Of a DNA stretch of 64,000 bases, positions 11,379 to 25,804 are shown one piece after another. Each line of letters begins with the position of its first letter. The stretch's first letter is position 1. Source of the DNA: Adiantum capillus-veneris (taxonomy: Eukaryota; Streptophyta; Polypodiopsida; Polypodiales; Pteridaceae); the NCBI GenBank assembly GCA_014529385.2, contig CM043971.1, positions 53,913,209 to 53,977,208 of the forward strand, in the 5' to 3' direction. The position numbers were made by a program, and so were the translations under genes. The notes beneath the pieces are model-generated. The model did no database searches. It worked only from the letters and a program-made list of their open reading frames with translations, and was not told the origin of the DNA.

Positions 11379-14300
11379 TTTAAGACCTTTATGTTTAGCT
11401 TAGCAAAAAAAGAAGAAAGAAAGAAATACTGCTGGACACATAGTATTTGCAACAAAACTAGAACCATTGGATTCATTGAGAGGAAAATGCCATGCAAAAA
11501 AGGCCTTGATACGAGTTAATAGTTTTTTGATATGGTGGTGAACCCTTAGTGATTGGATTATGTAGAGATATCTCCTATTACCTGCCACCTTCACCCAAAA
11601 ACAAAACATGAGAATGTTAAATAAGTTCATGGAAGACAAGTATAAAAAAAGAACTCTGCACGTTATAGATGTCTGCCTAATACAAACTCTAAAAGTGGGT
11701 TAAATCTAATCAGAGGGGTCTATAGAGTATCTGTTGGTGTAGTAAGGCAATAAAGCTCCCAAGCTAGCAACGTGTGTAAGTATCCCCTTGCAAAGAGTCT
11801 TGGCTTTTTCTCCCTTTATAAGTGGATTCCCATTCTGGTCTTCCCTCCAAAAAGAAAGTGGGTGAATGGTGGGCTCTTGTTCTTTTTCTTTTGTTATGAG
11901 AGGAGTGGTGCTCTTGTGGTGCTACAACTTGTTTTGAAAGGCATAGTTGTGGCCTTTTATTGGGATTCCTTTAGTGTGTGGGATACCGACATCGTTCTTT
12001 TTGAGTTTTTTTTTTTGGTTTTCGCGTAAGGGAGTAGGGCCGACCATGTAAAAAACTTTATGCACCATATTGAGGGGTAAGTTCTAACAAAAGCTTAACT
12101 AAAATGTTCCATGGATTTGTGTGTTAGAGAGGGGATCCCTCCTCCACCCACACTAGGATGATATCCTGTCCACCTTACGGGGCAATAGGGCCACTAAGTG
12201 GTCCTATTGTCCTCCAATTTTGAGATGCTTCAAAACCTGGGTGTGTCAACATGTATAAGAGGATGTTGAATACTCTTGGAGGTATCCTCTATCCAGCTTC
12301 CATATTTTGGCCTTTTTAAATCCTTTAAGGCAAAATGCTTTGACAAGTTGTTTGATGTCATTTGCTGCTTCTAGTGGGCTAATGCTGCAAAAGAGTATGG
12401 GTTTGAGCTTGGAAATGATGACTTTATGTGCCGATCCTGATGGCCTATTGTTCGATCTTTTGATGTATTTGATAGGATAGAAAAGTAGGATATCTTTATT
12501 ATTAGCAAAGTGTTTATCCATTGGCCTTTGTTAATTACCAAATGTAGGTTTAGGAACTTGGCAATCATGCCTTATTGTGTCTCGATCGAGAGACAACTTG
12601 GGTAGATCCTCTATTGCTCCATGAAATATGGTGGATCATGAGAGTTTATTAGGGTTATATCATCAAAATATATGAATGGTATTCCAAGTTTTCCAAGGAT
12701 AAGTTTGGGAGTTGTCAAAATTAGGGTTGTAGTAATGAAATCAAACTCTAGTGAATGGAGGTATCGGTTACACCATAGGGGAGAACATGTTTATCCCATG
12801 GGGATCCTATTGATTTCTTTGTAGACATTTTTCTGGCATTGGATGAACATGACCTTATGTACTTTACACGTACTTGTGATGAATGGTAGAGTCTTGTGGA
12901 GTGGGTGTAGTAAGTGTATTGATGAAAGTAAGTATGGTCTCTAGGGTCTCCTCTACCCCATCTTTCCATAGGTGAAAATCCGAGCCTTGTAAGTGAGACT
13001 TGGCTTCTTGTAGAATGAGTTGTCTACACATAAGGACAATGTTTTTGGTCACCTTATCTAAAAATCTAATGAAGTAGCATGATTTTATGTGCTCAATTTA
13101 TGGGGTAAGGTTTGTGTAATTTTTGTGTTGTCTATTGATTTGTATATGGTTAGAACAATAGTGATACAGAAACATTGAAACCTCTGCAAAGATAGGTGTT
13201 GAGGGACTTGTATGCATCCTTGTGAGATCAGCACTTTGAGTGCTTTTTTTAGTTCCTCATATGACCCATGCAGTTTGATGGCTTTGAGGGAATGTGTCCC
13301 AGCCCTTGTTTACATATTAATGCTAAGGGGTGGGCTTACCATGCCATCAAGGTCCTAGTCAGGATATTGCCTCTGGTAGGGTCACGGCTCTTTGTTTCTC
13401 AAAAACATAAACATGCTTCTTCCTTTTTACTATAGAACATGCTTCTTGCATTACAATAGATGACCTTCAAAGGTGGGTCAAAAGACCAACTGAAAATACA
13501 ATCATCCCACACATAGGTGGATATTTAAGTCAGAAAAGAATAACTCAAAAAATCTCCTCAGGTTTTTAAGATCTAATAGAGGGTTTACAAACAGGATCGG
13601 GATGAATTTTGCTTTTTTGCAAAAAATGAAATCTCTCGTGGGTATCTCGCATTACCTACTATTAATCATACATTAGAAATTTAGCAATTGCTAAACACTA
13701 TTGGTTAAATACATGCCTGGTGCAAATAGATGGAATGACTGAGGGTTGAGATAGATGTGCCAGGCAGGAAGGTGTGGCTTGTGGTGTTTGGCAACTGCTA
13801 GAAGATTTAGTAGGTGAGGCTTGAATCCATCTTAGGGAAAAATTTGAAGGGCGCAATGGCATGAATAATCGCCCCCTTCCTCAAGCATGTCGTGCATCGC
13901 CCCCTTGAGCTTTTTTTGTCATCCAACTGTTGTGCTGCTCTCTTGTAGGTGTGAGAGCTTGTAAGTTGATTTTTTTCTACCTTTGAATGCAGGTTTGATG
14001 AGAAACCTGGTTGAAGAGCACCATGTGCTTGATAGCTTCCTTTAGTTTCTCCCTATAAGCAAGGTGGATGATTGTTGCCTTAATGGCATTTGTAGCTTCT
14101 TTTGCAATCCAACTTAGGAATGCAATAGTGGAAATTTTCAAGTTTGAGTCTATAGAAAATAGAGCTAAGTAATTTAAGATCATCCACAAAGAATGATCAA
14201 ACTAGAGTACATTACCATCTTTGCATAGGTTTCTTTGGCCAACATGCTTGCATCAGCCTTAGAGGAGGGGCCGGTGAGAGTACTTATCAAGGTGGTTGAC

Positions 14301-14658
14301 CGAAGGAAATGCAAAAATTGATGAGGTGGTGTTGCTCATGGATAGTGCCAAGGAGAAAGCTGTTATCGGAACCATAACTATTGTAGGACCTGGGACTTAT
14401 GTTGAGGATGGTGCTCGAACGCCTTTGGAGTGGAAAGAGTGTCATGTACTCCAAGTATGCTGGGAGCGAATTCAAGTTTGTTGATGGCACATAATACATT
14501 GTTGTAAAAGCACATGATGTCTTGGTAGTTCTATCTTAGCCTTGACTATGGCTTGGTCCGACCAGGTTAACTTCAAATCCTATGAGGTTGAATATATTGT
14601 TTGAGGCTTAGTTTAGCTCGTGCAATGGATTTCTTGTACAAGAGAAAAAAGGGGAAAA

Positions 14659-15849
<1,191 letters not shown>

Positions 15850-18450
15850 AGCAAATGGTGTTGCATTGTTGTTCTGAGCATACCAATGTGTTCGCAAATG
15901 AAAGCTCTCTCTTTTATTGTAAGTTTTTTTGCGACAAAGTGTACTATAAGTCGTTCCCGTTTACGAGTTGTTTTTGTCTCTTAAGTTCGTACCTCTTGCG
16001 TCTTACTTTTTTGGAATTTTTAGTAGACAATTTATTGGATTTGTCTGATCCACTTGCGTTTTTTTTCTTATTCTCCTTGTCTTGGGCTCTAGTCATCACT
16101 TGAACAGGAACTGTTGGTTCCCCTTCTAATGAATTACTTGGCATGATTTAAATTATGTTTATAACAGTTCTTCCTTTGTTTGCTGGATTCCTAGGACAAT
16201 CTTTAGGAAAATGTCCTCCCTTTTGTCCACATTCCCCACACTAAGCCTTTATAGGTTGTGCATTCTTATCCGATTTCTGGACAGCCATTCTTCCAATGAT
16301 TATTCGCTCCACAGTTATGACAACTTCCAATTTTTGATTTGGGCATTGGCTTGATCATTTGTGGTCTCACCCCTTGATTTGCAATAAAGTTAACAGGTGT
16401 TGTTTTAGTAGGTGCTTGAAACATCGACTCTATAGGGACTAGAGCAGGTTGGGTATACCACTATTCCTCTATTCCCATTGTTATAGATCTTGTTTCACAG
16501 TATGGAGTAACAGGTACTAGAGCTTGCTCATCGATCTGTTCCTCGAGTAGCATATACTTGACCGATACCACACTATTCCTAGGGAGTGGTGGTTGTTGGC
16601 ATGATACTGGTTGTGGTCTCTCTTTATTCATTGGTGATCTTTGCATGGGTACCACATTTGTCACGTAGCAATACATGTGTTGTCCTTGTGGCCTCATTAA
16701 CATGTACTGAACATTCCCATCGTATTTTAGCTTGTATAGCACTTATTTGTCTCGTAATTTGTCCATTCCCCTTCAATGGTGCACCATTTTAATTGCCTTT
16801 GCAGTTGTCCTTGATTTGGTCCTTGCGTTGGCCCCTCAACAACATTCCTTGCATGTTGATCATCATATTGTTCATGTGCTTCAGTATGTCCTCTATAGAA
16901 CTGGTAGAAGCTGCAACAACTAGTTCGACTTGTGCTAGCATAGTGGTTGTGTTCGTTTGCTTTGTACGTCTTTAGCTTTACTTTCCTCATTATAAATCTC
17001 ACAATTATCACTCAGGTTGATCCCGTTTAGACTACATGCATCCCAAGTCATATGTCTTTTGTTGTACAAGATAGCATGTAATTACTTGTTTAATAGTAAT
17101 TCTAAAAATAATGAGACGAGTCTTTCCTTGGATGGAATTTACAACTCCAGACATTTGTCTATATATTGCCTCATTCGACTCACACTATCCCTTACAGTCT
17201 CTCCATGTTTCTGCATGAAACTTCAGATTTGTGCCACTGTACTATGCTTTATCCCCATTTGGAACAAGTGGCAACAAATCTCATTGCCAAGGTTGGCAAG
17301 TCGGTTATTGATCCATGTGGTATGGTTTGAAACCAAGTCAAAGATTTGTCTTCCAAGGTCGTCCCAAACCCCTCAAACTGCGTAGGAAGTTGGTTATGCA
17401 CTCAACTCTCAAAACCTCTCTGAAGCTGGCCAAATGGTTATAAGAATCCTCTGATCCGCTGTATTTTTTTATGCGCTTTTGGAAATCTTCTGGTGGTCTG
17501 ACTCTACGATTGTGTTCTGCACCCGCTCTTTCCCTTCTAACCGGTGTCTCTCCCATTAATCCCTCAAACCAGCTCTTTGGTAAGTGTGACTCTTGTTGAC
17601 CCCTTCTCGTCCTTGTGTCACTCATTCCTTCCTTGTTATAGGTGGTTTCAGCCTTTCTTTCTTTGTTGGTACCATTGAGGTGACTACATCTTGTTGTGCT
17701 TCCTCGTTGGCTGGCCATGTTGTCATAAGATCTAGCATTTGGATCCACATCCCAAACAATTTCCTATGCGGTTCCCATAATTACTTCACGGATTGAGTTT
17801 CCCTGGTACTTGGTTTGTTCAATCTCTTTTGGGGTCATCATAACAAAGTTATTGTTGTAACAATCTCTAAAGAGATGAGTGGGGAGTTCTGCTAACCCTT
17901 TTCCCCTGACCTTGAAGATGTACACAATTTTCAAGGGAGTTAGTTGTCCTAATTTGGCATGGGTGGTCCATACCAAATCCTTAATATTGTTTTCTTCCCA
18001 GCAGCTCCAAGTCTTGGGTTATGAGTGGGGATGTGGAGGTCCCTCTTTTACAACCTTATCAGGTATTAGAGTATTGACCTCTAAACCCCATTTATCCACT
18101 AAATCACGGTCTTGTATCTTGCGATATTGTACTCCATTTTGGTCTACATACAGGTCATCGTGTTTGTTTGCTCTCACCTCCTCTTAAAAATCGATGGTAT
18201 GGTCGTCTATCCGTATTGCAAACTCTTCATATCTGGGTCCAAGTAAATCTGGGCTTCGTATTTTTTGGTCTTGAAGAAAGTCAGGATATGCTTGAATTTG
18301 AGTGAGGTCCCTCTTCCTGATTGAGTCGAAAAGGAAGACATGTCTGAGCTTGAATCAGAGAAAGTGTCTGGCACTTCTCTCGCAATAGTTTCTAATGGTC
18401 TCCCTTGGTTACACTCTCTTCTATGGATGATAAACTCTTATCTCTCCTAA
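15850..18450 (-). pseudogene. gag region of an unusual LTR retroelement, two zinc knuckles
   Basis: Read on the minus strand, the region starts with frames carrying the signature YVDQNGVQY (18150-18124). A longer frame follows (17748-17338) whose end, VECITNFLRSLRGLGRPWKTNL, resembles the capsid part of Ty3/gypsy gag. Two zinc knuckles come next: a normal one, CHNCGANNHWKNGCP (about 16322-16279), and an unusual one, CGECGQKGGHFPKDCPRNP (16240-16184), with five rather than four residues before the His. A Lys-rich linker with VQVMTRAQ (16144-15944) fits the gag-protease junction. Stops and frameshifts are frequent and no protease, RT or integrase follows. The second knuckle and the YxDxxG signature are shared with the element at 25805-36348. 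Confidence 0.65.
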
Positions 18451-18705
18451 GTCAATCGAGTTTCCCAAAAATCTACCAAATCTTAGGTTTATATATAGAC
18501 TTATTCACTCAATTGAACTGATACTTCAAACCTAGAAATGTGGTCTTGATTTCAATCGCATTGCTTTTGATTTTGCTTTTGCTCTCAATTCGTCACCAAG
18601 TCATGAGTCCCTGCATACCAGCACTCAAAACCATATGTGATTCCACAATTTAACGTCAATTTGGTCAATCAGGAAAATGAGCAAAATATCCCTTCAAGTG
18701 AGATT

Positions 18706-18731
18706 TTTATCTTCAGCGCGCCGAAGATAAA
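18706..18731. repeat. 26-bp palindrome centred on GCGCGC
   Basis: The sequence reads TTTATCTTC, a GC core, then GAAGATAAA. All but one of its 13 base pairs match. It resembles the palindrome at 19091-19118 in having an ATC...GAT frame around a GGCGCGCC-like centre. Confidence 0.85.
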
Positions 18732-19090
18732 TCTCTTCCAGATTTTAGTAATTTTTTATTGTTTTCTTCATAGATTGATTTTCCTATAAGTTTTAGGATT
18801 TATCCACACCCTGGTTTCAAGTTTTAGCCTAATTTAATTTTTCCTTGTTGATTTTCTCTGAAGTCTATGGTTTCAAGTTTTAAGAATTATCCACACCCTG
18901 GTTGCAAGTTTTAGCCTGATTTGATTTTCCTTACTGATTTTCTCTGAAGTTTGTGGTTTTTTTCCAATTTTGGGCTTGACCAGGCCTTTCAATGATTCAC
19001 ATGTTTCCAAAATCAATTGGGGATAGTCTAAACAAGTTAGTCTACCACCTTGAAAGTTAAATTTCTTAGTTTTAGTCTTAGAAACCCCTT

Positions 19091-19118
19091 GTCTATCGTT
19101 GGCGCGCCTAAGATAGAC
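19091..19118. repeat. 28-bp palindrome centred on GGCGCGCC
   Basis: Arms GTCTATC and GATAGAC flank a perfect 8-bp GGCGCGCC core; two of 14 base pairs mismatch. It is about 385 bases from the similar palindrome at 18706. Confidence 0.85.
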
Positions 19119-19439
19119 TTGTCAAATGTTTTGGTCTTCTTGAATCACCATTGACCAGATGCACTCCTTATGGTTTTCTACTTACCCTACTCATATTGGA
19201 CATTTTAAAAAAAAAGCAAAAAGTGAAAAATACAACTTTCAGTCTCAAATCCCTACTTTTTATCTAGGTAACACCCTTACCGACCACTAGCTAGTCTCAA
19301 CGATCCTTCACCTAATCCGTCCTACTAAACTAATGCTTCCGAGGTCCTTACCGAGTATCTCTACTCTCAAGCACCTCTCAGCTGTGACAAAGTCAAAAAA
19401 TGTGTCACTCTAGCCAAAACTAGAGGAAGTAATGAAAAT

Positions 19440-22352
19440 TCAAGTGAGTGTTTTGGGTTTTTTACTAGCTTCTCCCCCTGTTGGCTTCTCAAGCTTTATC
19501 ACAAAACTTTCTGGTTGTTTCATGTAGACGTCCTCTTCAAGATCCCCATGAAGAAACGATGTCTTCGCATCCATTTGGACCAATTCCATGTCCTCGATGG
19601 CTGTTAGACCAAGCACAAGACGCAATGTAGTCATCTTGACCACAAGATAAAAGATTTCATCAAAATCCACGCCGTTCGTTTTCTTGAACCCTTTAGCAAC
19701 CAATCTAGCCTTATACTTAGGCTTGGGATCATTTGTGGTATACTTCTTCTTGTACACCCATTTGCATGGCAATTCTTGTTTACCCACAGGTAACTCTATC
19801 AATTCCCAAGTTTCATTTGCTAATAAGATTGTTATACTCATATTGCATAGCCTCTTCCCACTTCATGCTATCGTCCATTTTAATGGACTCTTTGTAGCAA
19901 GTGGACTCACCGCAAACTAGAAAATAGTCCAATCTTGGCTCAAAACACTCAGGTGCACGAGATACACGAGTAGATCTCTGAAGTGCATGACTGTTGGATT
20001 CCTCTCTCTTTGGAGCAACATGTGTGTGTGTACTAGTGGAAGGTGCATCACTAGCACGTCCAACATTCTGTGTAACGGTGAGGCAACATCCTCGAGCCGT
20101 ACTCTACGATACTCAATGTATTTCAATGTATTTCTATGCATCTTAGACTTGTTGAATATCACCTTGAGTTGTGTATAACCTTCTCAGATTCTGGGTGCCA
20201 GAGACGATATCCCATTTCTTTTTCCACACCATATCCAATGAAGATGCACTTGTGTGATTTGGAGTCCATCTTTTGTCTAAGTGCTTTTGGCACATGTGAG
20301 AATGCCTCACACACAAACACACGTAATCTGTCATATTTGGGCTATTTTCCCGTCCACATCTCGTGCGGAACCTTGTGCTGCAATGGTGTACTAGGTGACC
20401 AACTGATCAATTAAGCAACCATCGTAACAGATTCTCCAAAAACTTCTTGAGGTAAGTTGGCCGTAAACAACATAGAAGTGACCCGTTCCTGAAATTTTCT
20501 ATTCATCCTCTTAACCACACCGTTTTGGGTGTGTGTGTAAGGCGTGGTAAATTGTCTTCTAATGCCTTGTTTACTGCAGAACTCCTTGAGCTCGGAGGAG
20601 ATGTACTCGCCTCCATTGTCACTTTGCGAAGCTTTAAGCTTTCTACCCAATTGATTCTCTACCAAGGCTAAGAACTTTTGAAAGACACTAAAGACGTCGC
20701 TCTTTTGCTTCAAGTGATACACCCACACCTTTCTAGTAGAGTCATCTATGAATATCAGTATAATGCTCCCCCTAGAGACTTGACCGGCATAGGTTTGCAC
20801 AAGTCTCTATGAATGAGATCTAGATGAACTCCTAACTCCTTGTCTAAAGGCGATGATATCAACCTAGTCTGTTTGCCATAGATACAATGCTCACATAAAG
20901 AGAAGTTAGAGTAATCTAACACAGGGATATAACCAAAATGCTACAAGGATTTCATTCCCTTCTGACTCATATGACCTAGCCGACTTGCCACAATTCTCTA
21001 GACGGCACCTCTCGGCTACAAAAATAGAATTCTTTTTTACGGAAGAGACATAAAGTGAGTACAATGAGCCAAACTTCTGGCCTTTAAGCAATGATCAGAT
21101 TTCCCTTCTTGATAATCCAAGAACCATGGTCCATGAGAAAATATGGTAGTGTAACCCAAAACATCCAGCTGTCCAACATACATCAAACTCTTTGTCAATT
21201 TGGATACATGTTTGACATTGTGTAGCATAAACTTAATGGCATTACATATAGAAAAATTGATGATGCCCACATCGCATATATCAATCTCATAAGATTGCCT
21301 AGCTTCATTGTGCCATGTGTGATAATGTATGTAGAAAACCACTCCTTGTGAGGAGTCACGTGAAAGCTAGCACATGAGTCCACAATTCAATTCTGCACAT
21401 AACACTTGTCACAAGAGCTAACAATGCATCAGGACTCAAATCCGATGTGAAAATCAACACATCATTTGACACGTCAAAACTTGTTTCAATGGCTAGAGAC
21501 TCAACCACATTAATCTCTTCAATTTTTACGTTACTTTTAGATTTGTGAGACTTCGCTTTCTCCTCGCCCTTGTCACGCTGCAATGTGCGGCAATCTTTCT
21601 TCGAGTGTCCCTTTTTATGGTAGTAGTAACATTTAACATTTCTCATGTCTTTGCCGCAACTCTTGCTACGATCTTGCATGTGATCTTGAGAATGACCAGG
21701 GCTACGGCCACACTGTATTTGCTTGCCACTATTTCCACTAGCCACATACGCAGCACCATGCCCACTCACATAAAGAGATTGCCATCGAATATCCTCAGTG
21801 AGCAACACACTAGCAACATCACTAAAAACTAGATTGCCATTAGGTGCAAAATTGCTTATGACTGTGTTGAAAGTATCCCATGACAATGGTAGCAAACATG
21901 CAAGAAAATGAACTTCATTTCATCATCAAAATTGAGACTTTTTGAACTAATCTGTGAAAAGATATTGTTGAACTCGTTCAAGTGAGAACTAGCATTAGTG
22001 CCCTCATTTGTATTCATGCGCATAAGCTTCTTCATCAAGAAAACCTTGTTCGAGGCATTGTTGCCATCCCATGCTTCACATAGAGCATCCCCTAAATCTT
22101 TGGCATTAGTCTTATCCGTTATGGTAAAGTAAATGGATTCACCAAGGTGCACACGAATGGTCACCATGGTACGCTCATTCAGGTCTTCCCATTGTTCATC
22201 AGTGTACGCATTCTCTCTTTGTTCACGCAAGGGTGCTATCAAGCCTTTGTTGATCAAAACATCTTGCATACGCTGCCGCCAAATAGAAAATTTTGTGCCA
22301 TCAAACTTTTGATGTAGTACTCTTCTCTTTCGGAAGCACTACTTGTAGCCAT
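19440..22352 (-). pseudogene. Ty1/copia gag-pol, truncated in the reverse transcriptase
   Basis: On the minus strand gag starts at an ATG at 22352. After an early frameshift it continues as KFDGTKFSIWRQRM and a UBN2 domain (22269-21856). The zinc knuckle CYYYHKKGHSKKDC (near 21630) has its second Cys changed to Tyr. The protease site reads MDSCASFHVTPHKEWF at 21383, with DSG changed to DSC. A pre-integrase region with RLGHMSQKG follows near 20975. The integrase core lies at 20800-20411 and keeps DNGGEY; its C-terminal part (20334-20143) keeps the KCIF.GYG-like block in another frame. The RT begins at 19841 (WELIELPVGKQELPCKWVYKKK) and stops at 19440 after VYMKQPESF, before the YVDD motif and RNase H. 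No LTR was identified. Confidence 0.88.
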
Positions 22353-23551
22353 GACTCAAGAGAATGTGGCCAAAAACTTATGGCAAATTTCCTAGGATAA
22401 TTTGGACAGATTTTATCCCATAACAAGAGAAAAAACTCAAACCAAATGTAGTAAAATCATCGTGTAGGAACAACCAAATGTTCCAAGAACACATAAAATG
22501 GACTTGCAAGAAAATTCTGACAGAGTCTCCTCTGTATGGGGAGCAAAGTCTCAAACTCGATAGGACAAAATTAAACGCATAAATTGCTCAAAACAACCAT
22601 TGGGCATAAACTGCTCAAACCAACTTCCGTGTGACCGCCAACTCGATGTCAAAAGCAAGGAGAAATTGTCTAAATACATATCCTATGGCGAGGGTACCAT
22701 AAGAGGGGAACTCCAACTACCTATATCACGGAAGGTATCTCAACATTCGAGAATAGCCCAGCTCAAAGAAAACCTCACGCAACGACCCTCCAAAGGCTAA
22801 AGAAAACTTAAAACAAGAAGCCACAATCTCAAAAAGGGCTCTTCCAATCCGAGTCTCAAAAACAACCGGGAAAACTACCAAAGTATCACACCAAATAGGC
22901 GCCACAAACAACATACATAGGCAGTGAATGCTTCTCAACATACATAAGTGACTTTGCACAAGCAGGCACCAAGAACTGCTACGTGCAATAAAAAGGATCC
23001 TTGTAGGAATATCTGCTCTCAAAATATCTCAATAGCACTATGCGTGCTCAAAAAAACATGCCTCTATCAATGCATATGTCTGCAGAGAAACTGTTATCAA
23101 ATTGACTACCAAAATTTCCTGTGAAGGCGCTCTGCTTGTAAACGTCTGAAAACTTGGAGAAACTAGCGTATGTGGGCTTGAAAACCCCTTGTAAACTGCA
23201 TGTTGGTGTAGACTGGGAATGTCACTGCAGGTTTTTGCCGCCGGACAAAAATGTGCTCAATGCAGATGCAAGGGGCACTCCTCTATGACAGAGGTACCTC
23301 GCCCGTGCACGCCAAGAAAAGGTTTTTGGTAGATCGTTGGCAAAGTTGGTGCCAAAAAATGTGAAGCCAATGTCGCTTTTTGCCAACCGGATGGAAGCCC
23401 TTTTGAGCTGTGAGTGCTCAAGAGATGTCGTAGTTGTTGAAGTGGGTGTCAAAACCGATGCCAATCGCCAATATCGAATGCCGAATGTTGAGAATCCAAG
23501 AGCTCTCACAAATTGATGATGCCAAGCCACTGAATCGGTGTCAAAAAACCT

Positions 23552-23555
<4 letters not shown>
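22353..23555. other. sequence upstream of the copia gag, no gene
   Basis: This is where the leader and 5' LTR of the minus-strand copia element should lie. I saw no clear primer-binding site and no matching 3' LTR, because the 3' end is truncated, so the LTR boundaries cannot be set. Confidence 0.4.

Positions 23556-23620
<65 letters not shown>
23556..23620. repeat. compound (TC)15(AC)17 microsatellite
   Basis: A TC run of about 31 bases joins directly to an AC run of about 34 bases. Confidence 0.97.
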
Positions 23621-23622
<2 letters not shown>

Positions 23623-24639
23623 GGGGGTGTGTGAGTGGGGGTCGGATGTCGAGGGAATTGGTGGGAGATATTATTTGGTTATAATGTCAATAAGGAGTGT
23701 GAGAACATTGGCTCACTAAGCTCCACCAAGACTGCCTGTGTCTTTCTCTCCTTCCCTCTTCTCTCCTTCTCCCTCTCTTACACTCAACTCCCCGGTTCCC
23801 ACAATATTTAGATGCTACTTTTTCTTAGCATGGAATGGTCTCCTTCCACCATTCTAAAATCATGGTAAAAAAAATTAGGGGGGCCAAAGCCTCCCCATTG
23901 TTTGTGCGCATATGACTCAAAAGTCATATAACCAATAATTGAGTAAAAACTTTTGTGAGAGGTACCTTCTTTATCTTCATCATCAAAGAAGTGAACTTCT
24001 AAATATTGTGAGAAACACCGTACCATATCTTCTTGAACTTCTTCTCACATGGCTTCCACAATGTGGCCTTCCGTAAGGTATATAAACATACTCTACTAGA
24101 TTCAAGTAGTTATTGACCAAGATTCTAGGAAAGGTAAAGTATAATGAGTAGTGTGGGTTATAATCAAAGTGATGTGCTAACAAAAACTTCTCACTAAATT
24201 GCTAGCTATTGTGAATGTTATTGTGTTGACAAGTCATAGGCTTGCTAAGAAAAGTTACTAGGTGAAGGCTGGCTTATATGTTATATATGATGTTTGAAAA
24301 AGTGTGGTATGTGTTGGTTGCTTGGGTGATGAGAAGAATGTTTTTTACTAGAGTGGGGATCTTAGTGTTGAAAGCATTCAATTTCATGCTTTTGCAATTG
24401 AAGCCATTTTTTAGAGTTTTTTTCACTATGCACAATGGAATTATACATGGTTTCCATGTGACTTGATTATGTGATTGAAGGTGTTCGTCGATGTTACCAT
24501 ACCATAGTGCTACTTCCATTCTTCTTTGATTTTGTGGTTGCTTGAGGTCTTCTTCACTAGGGGAGGGAGAGAGGGCACCGGATTGTTTAAAGAAGGAGTG
24601 TTTCTTGGTTAGACTTTACCCTATCCTAAAGCAAAAAGT
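23621..24639. other. no recognisable gene; upstream flank of the outer gypsy element
   Basis: The frames are short and unplaced. By position the stretch could include the leader or LTR of the Ty3/gypsy element that follows, but no repeat of it was found downstream of 39580. Confidence 0.4.
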
Positions 24640-25804
24640 AAAAGGGAAGTTCCCAACCTTATCTGAGTAGGCTATTCTCCATGAAAGGGAGAGAGATCCT
24701 ATGCCAAATATCCAAGCATAGTTGCAAGGAGGAATTGAGTCCCCACCAATGGTTCAACCACCAAGGCTAGTGGTGGGGATGGCTCCAACGACCCCAAAGG
24801 CTTACAATAGGATCTACTACAACAAATCACCGGTGAGCTAGAGAGTCTCTCCATAAACTTTGTCCAAGGTGTGAGGCCCCAGGCACCAACCAATGGAGCT
24901 AATCACCAAGGTGGCCGAAGGCAAGCATGAGAGTATGCGTGCTACAATTGTGGGTAAGTAGGACATGGTATGCATTTTTTTCCCTTTTCGTACCATGCTC
25001 AAGGGAATGGCAACCCACGGAAACCACCTCAGCAACACAAATGTCTCCTCCATGTGCTAGGCCACAAGGCAGGCCAGTTGCGTCCATGGCACCACCTATA
25101 CATATTCTACGTCTCCTTGCACCACCACCGACAAAATTTCCTCACTCCTCCCAAAGGTGAAGAATGAGTGGTGTCAATCATTAGCTGGATCATGTAAAAG
25201 AAAAAGGGAAAGCAAAGATAGATGGGGCTGATGTGATGCCAATCAAGAGGGTGAGGAGACAAAGATCGAATGAAATGGATGCCTCAAAGTAGGAGAAGGT
25301 CCCGAAAGAAGGTTCATTGCAGGCTCCTAAGGATGTGAAGAAGAGGAAGAGAAAATCTAAAAGGCACACCAGCATGGAACCTTCCCCATTGGGCATGGGT
25401 TCTTTACCCTCTACCACTTGATTTCAAGGGCCAAAGATTACCTGGCAGCATCTCCTTCATCTCTCACCCAAGTTGAGGCAAACCTAGTCAATGATGGTAA
25501 GTATTAGGAAAGATAAGGTTAAGTCCATTGGGGCTATCAATGCTCGATACATCAAAGATATAGTGCAAGTGATAGATGCTCAAATCAAGAATCAACGGAT
25601 ATCTAATGCTTATGTGTATGGAGGTGCAAAAAATTGTGTGATGATTGAAAAGCTTATGCACTAGCTAGGATTGGAAGCAAATGAGCATAATTCCTTACAA
25701 GAAAAGATGGTCAACAATGTTCATGGTGCATGCGTAGACAAAGTGAGCACAGTGAAGGTGACAACATTTGGGAATGAGCATGTCAATAGATGCTTATGTG
25801 ATTT
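24640..25804 (+). pseudogene. outer Ty3/gypsy element, gag and protease part
   Basis: Frames on the plus strand give a decayed gag ending in a zinc knuckle at 24940-24981 (CYNCG, stop, VGHGMHFF). A stop lies inside the knuckle and the last Cys is Phe. A Lys/Arg-rich linker follows. A retropepsin region lies at about 25560-25800 with VQVIDAQIKNQRISNAYV, then YGGAKNCVM. The family's usual DGGA active site reads YGGA here, because the catalytic Asp codon has become TAT at 25617-25619. The reading is cut at 25804 by the insertion of the 10.5-kb element and resumes at 36349. Confidence 0.75.

Larger units (their letters stand above)
18451..19439. other. noncoding DNA with two GC-centred palindromes
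   Basis: No reading frame is recognisable. The stretch lies upstream of the gag at 15850-18450 (minus), so it may hold that element's leader or LTR, but I found no matching partner LTR. It contains the palindromes at 18706-18731 and 19091-19118. The phrase 'TTTTAGCCT(A/G)ATTT(A/G)ATTTT(T)CCTT' occurs twice, near 18825 and 18910, marking a diverged local duplication of about 85 bases. Confidence 0.5.
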
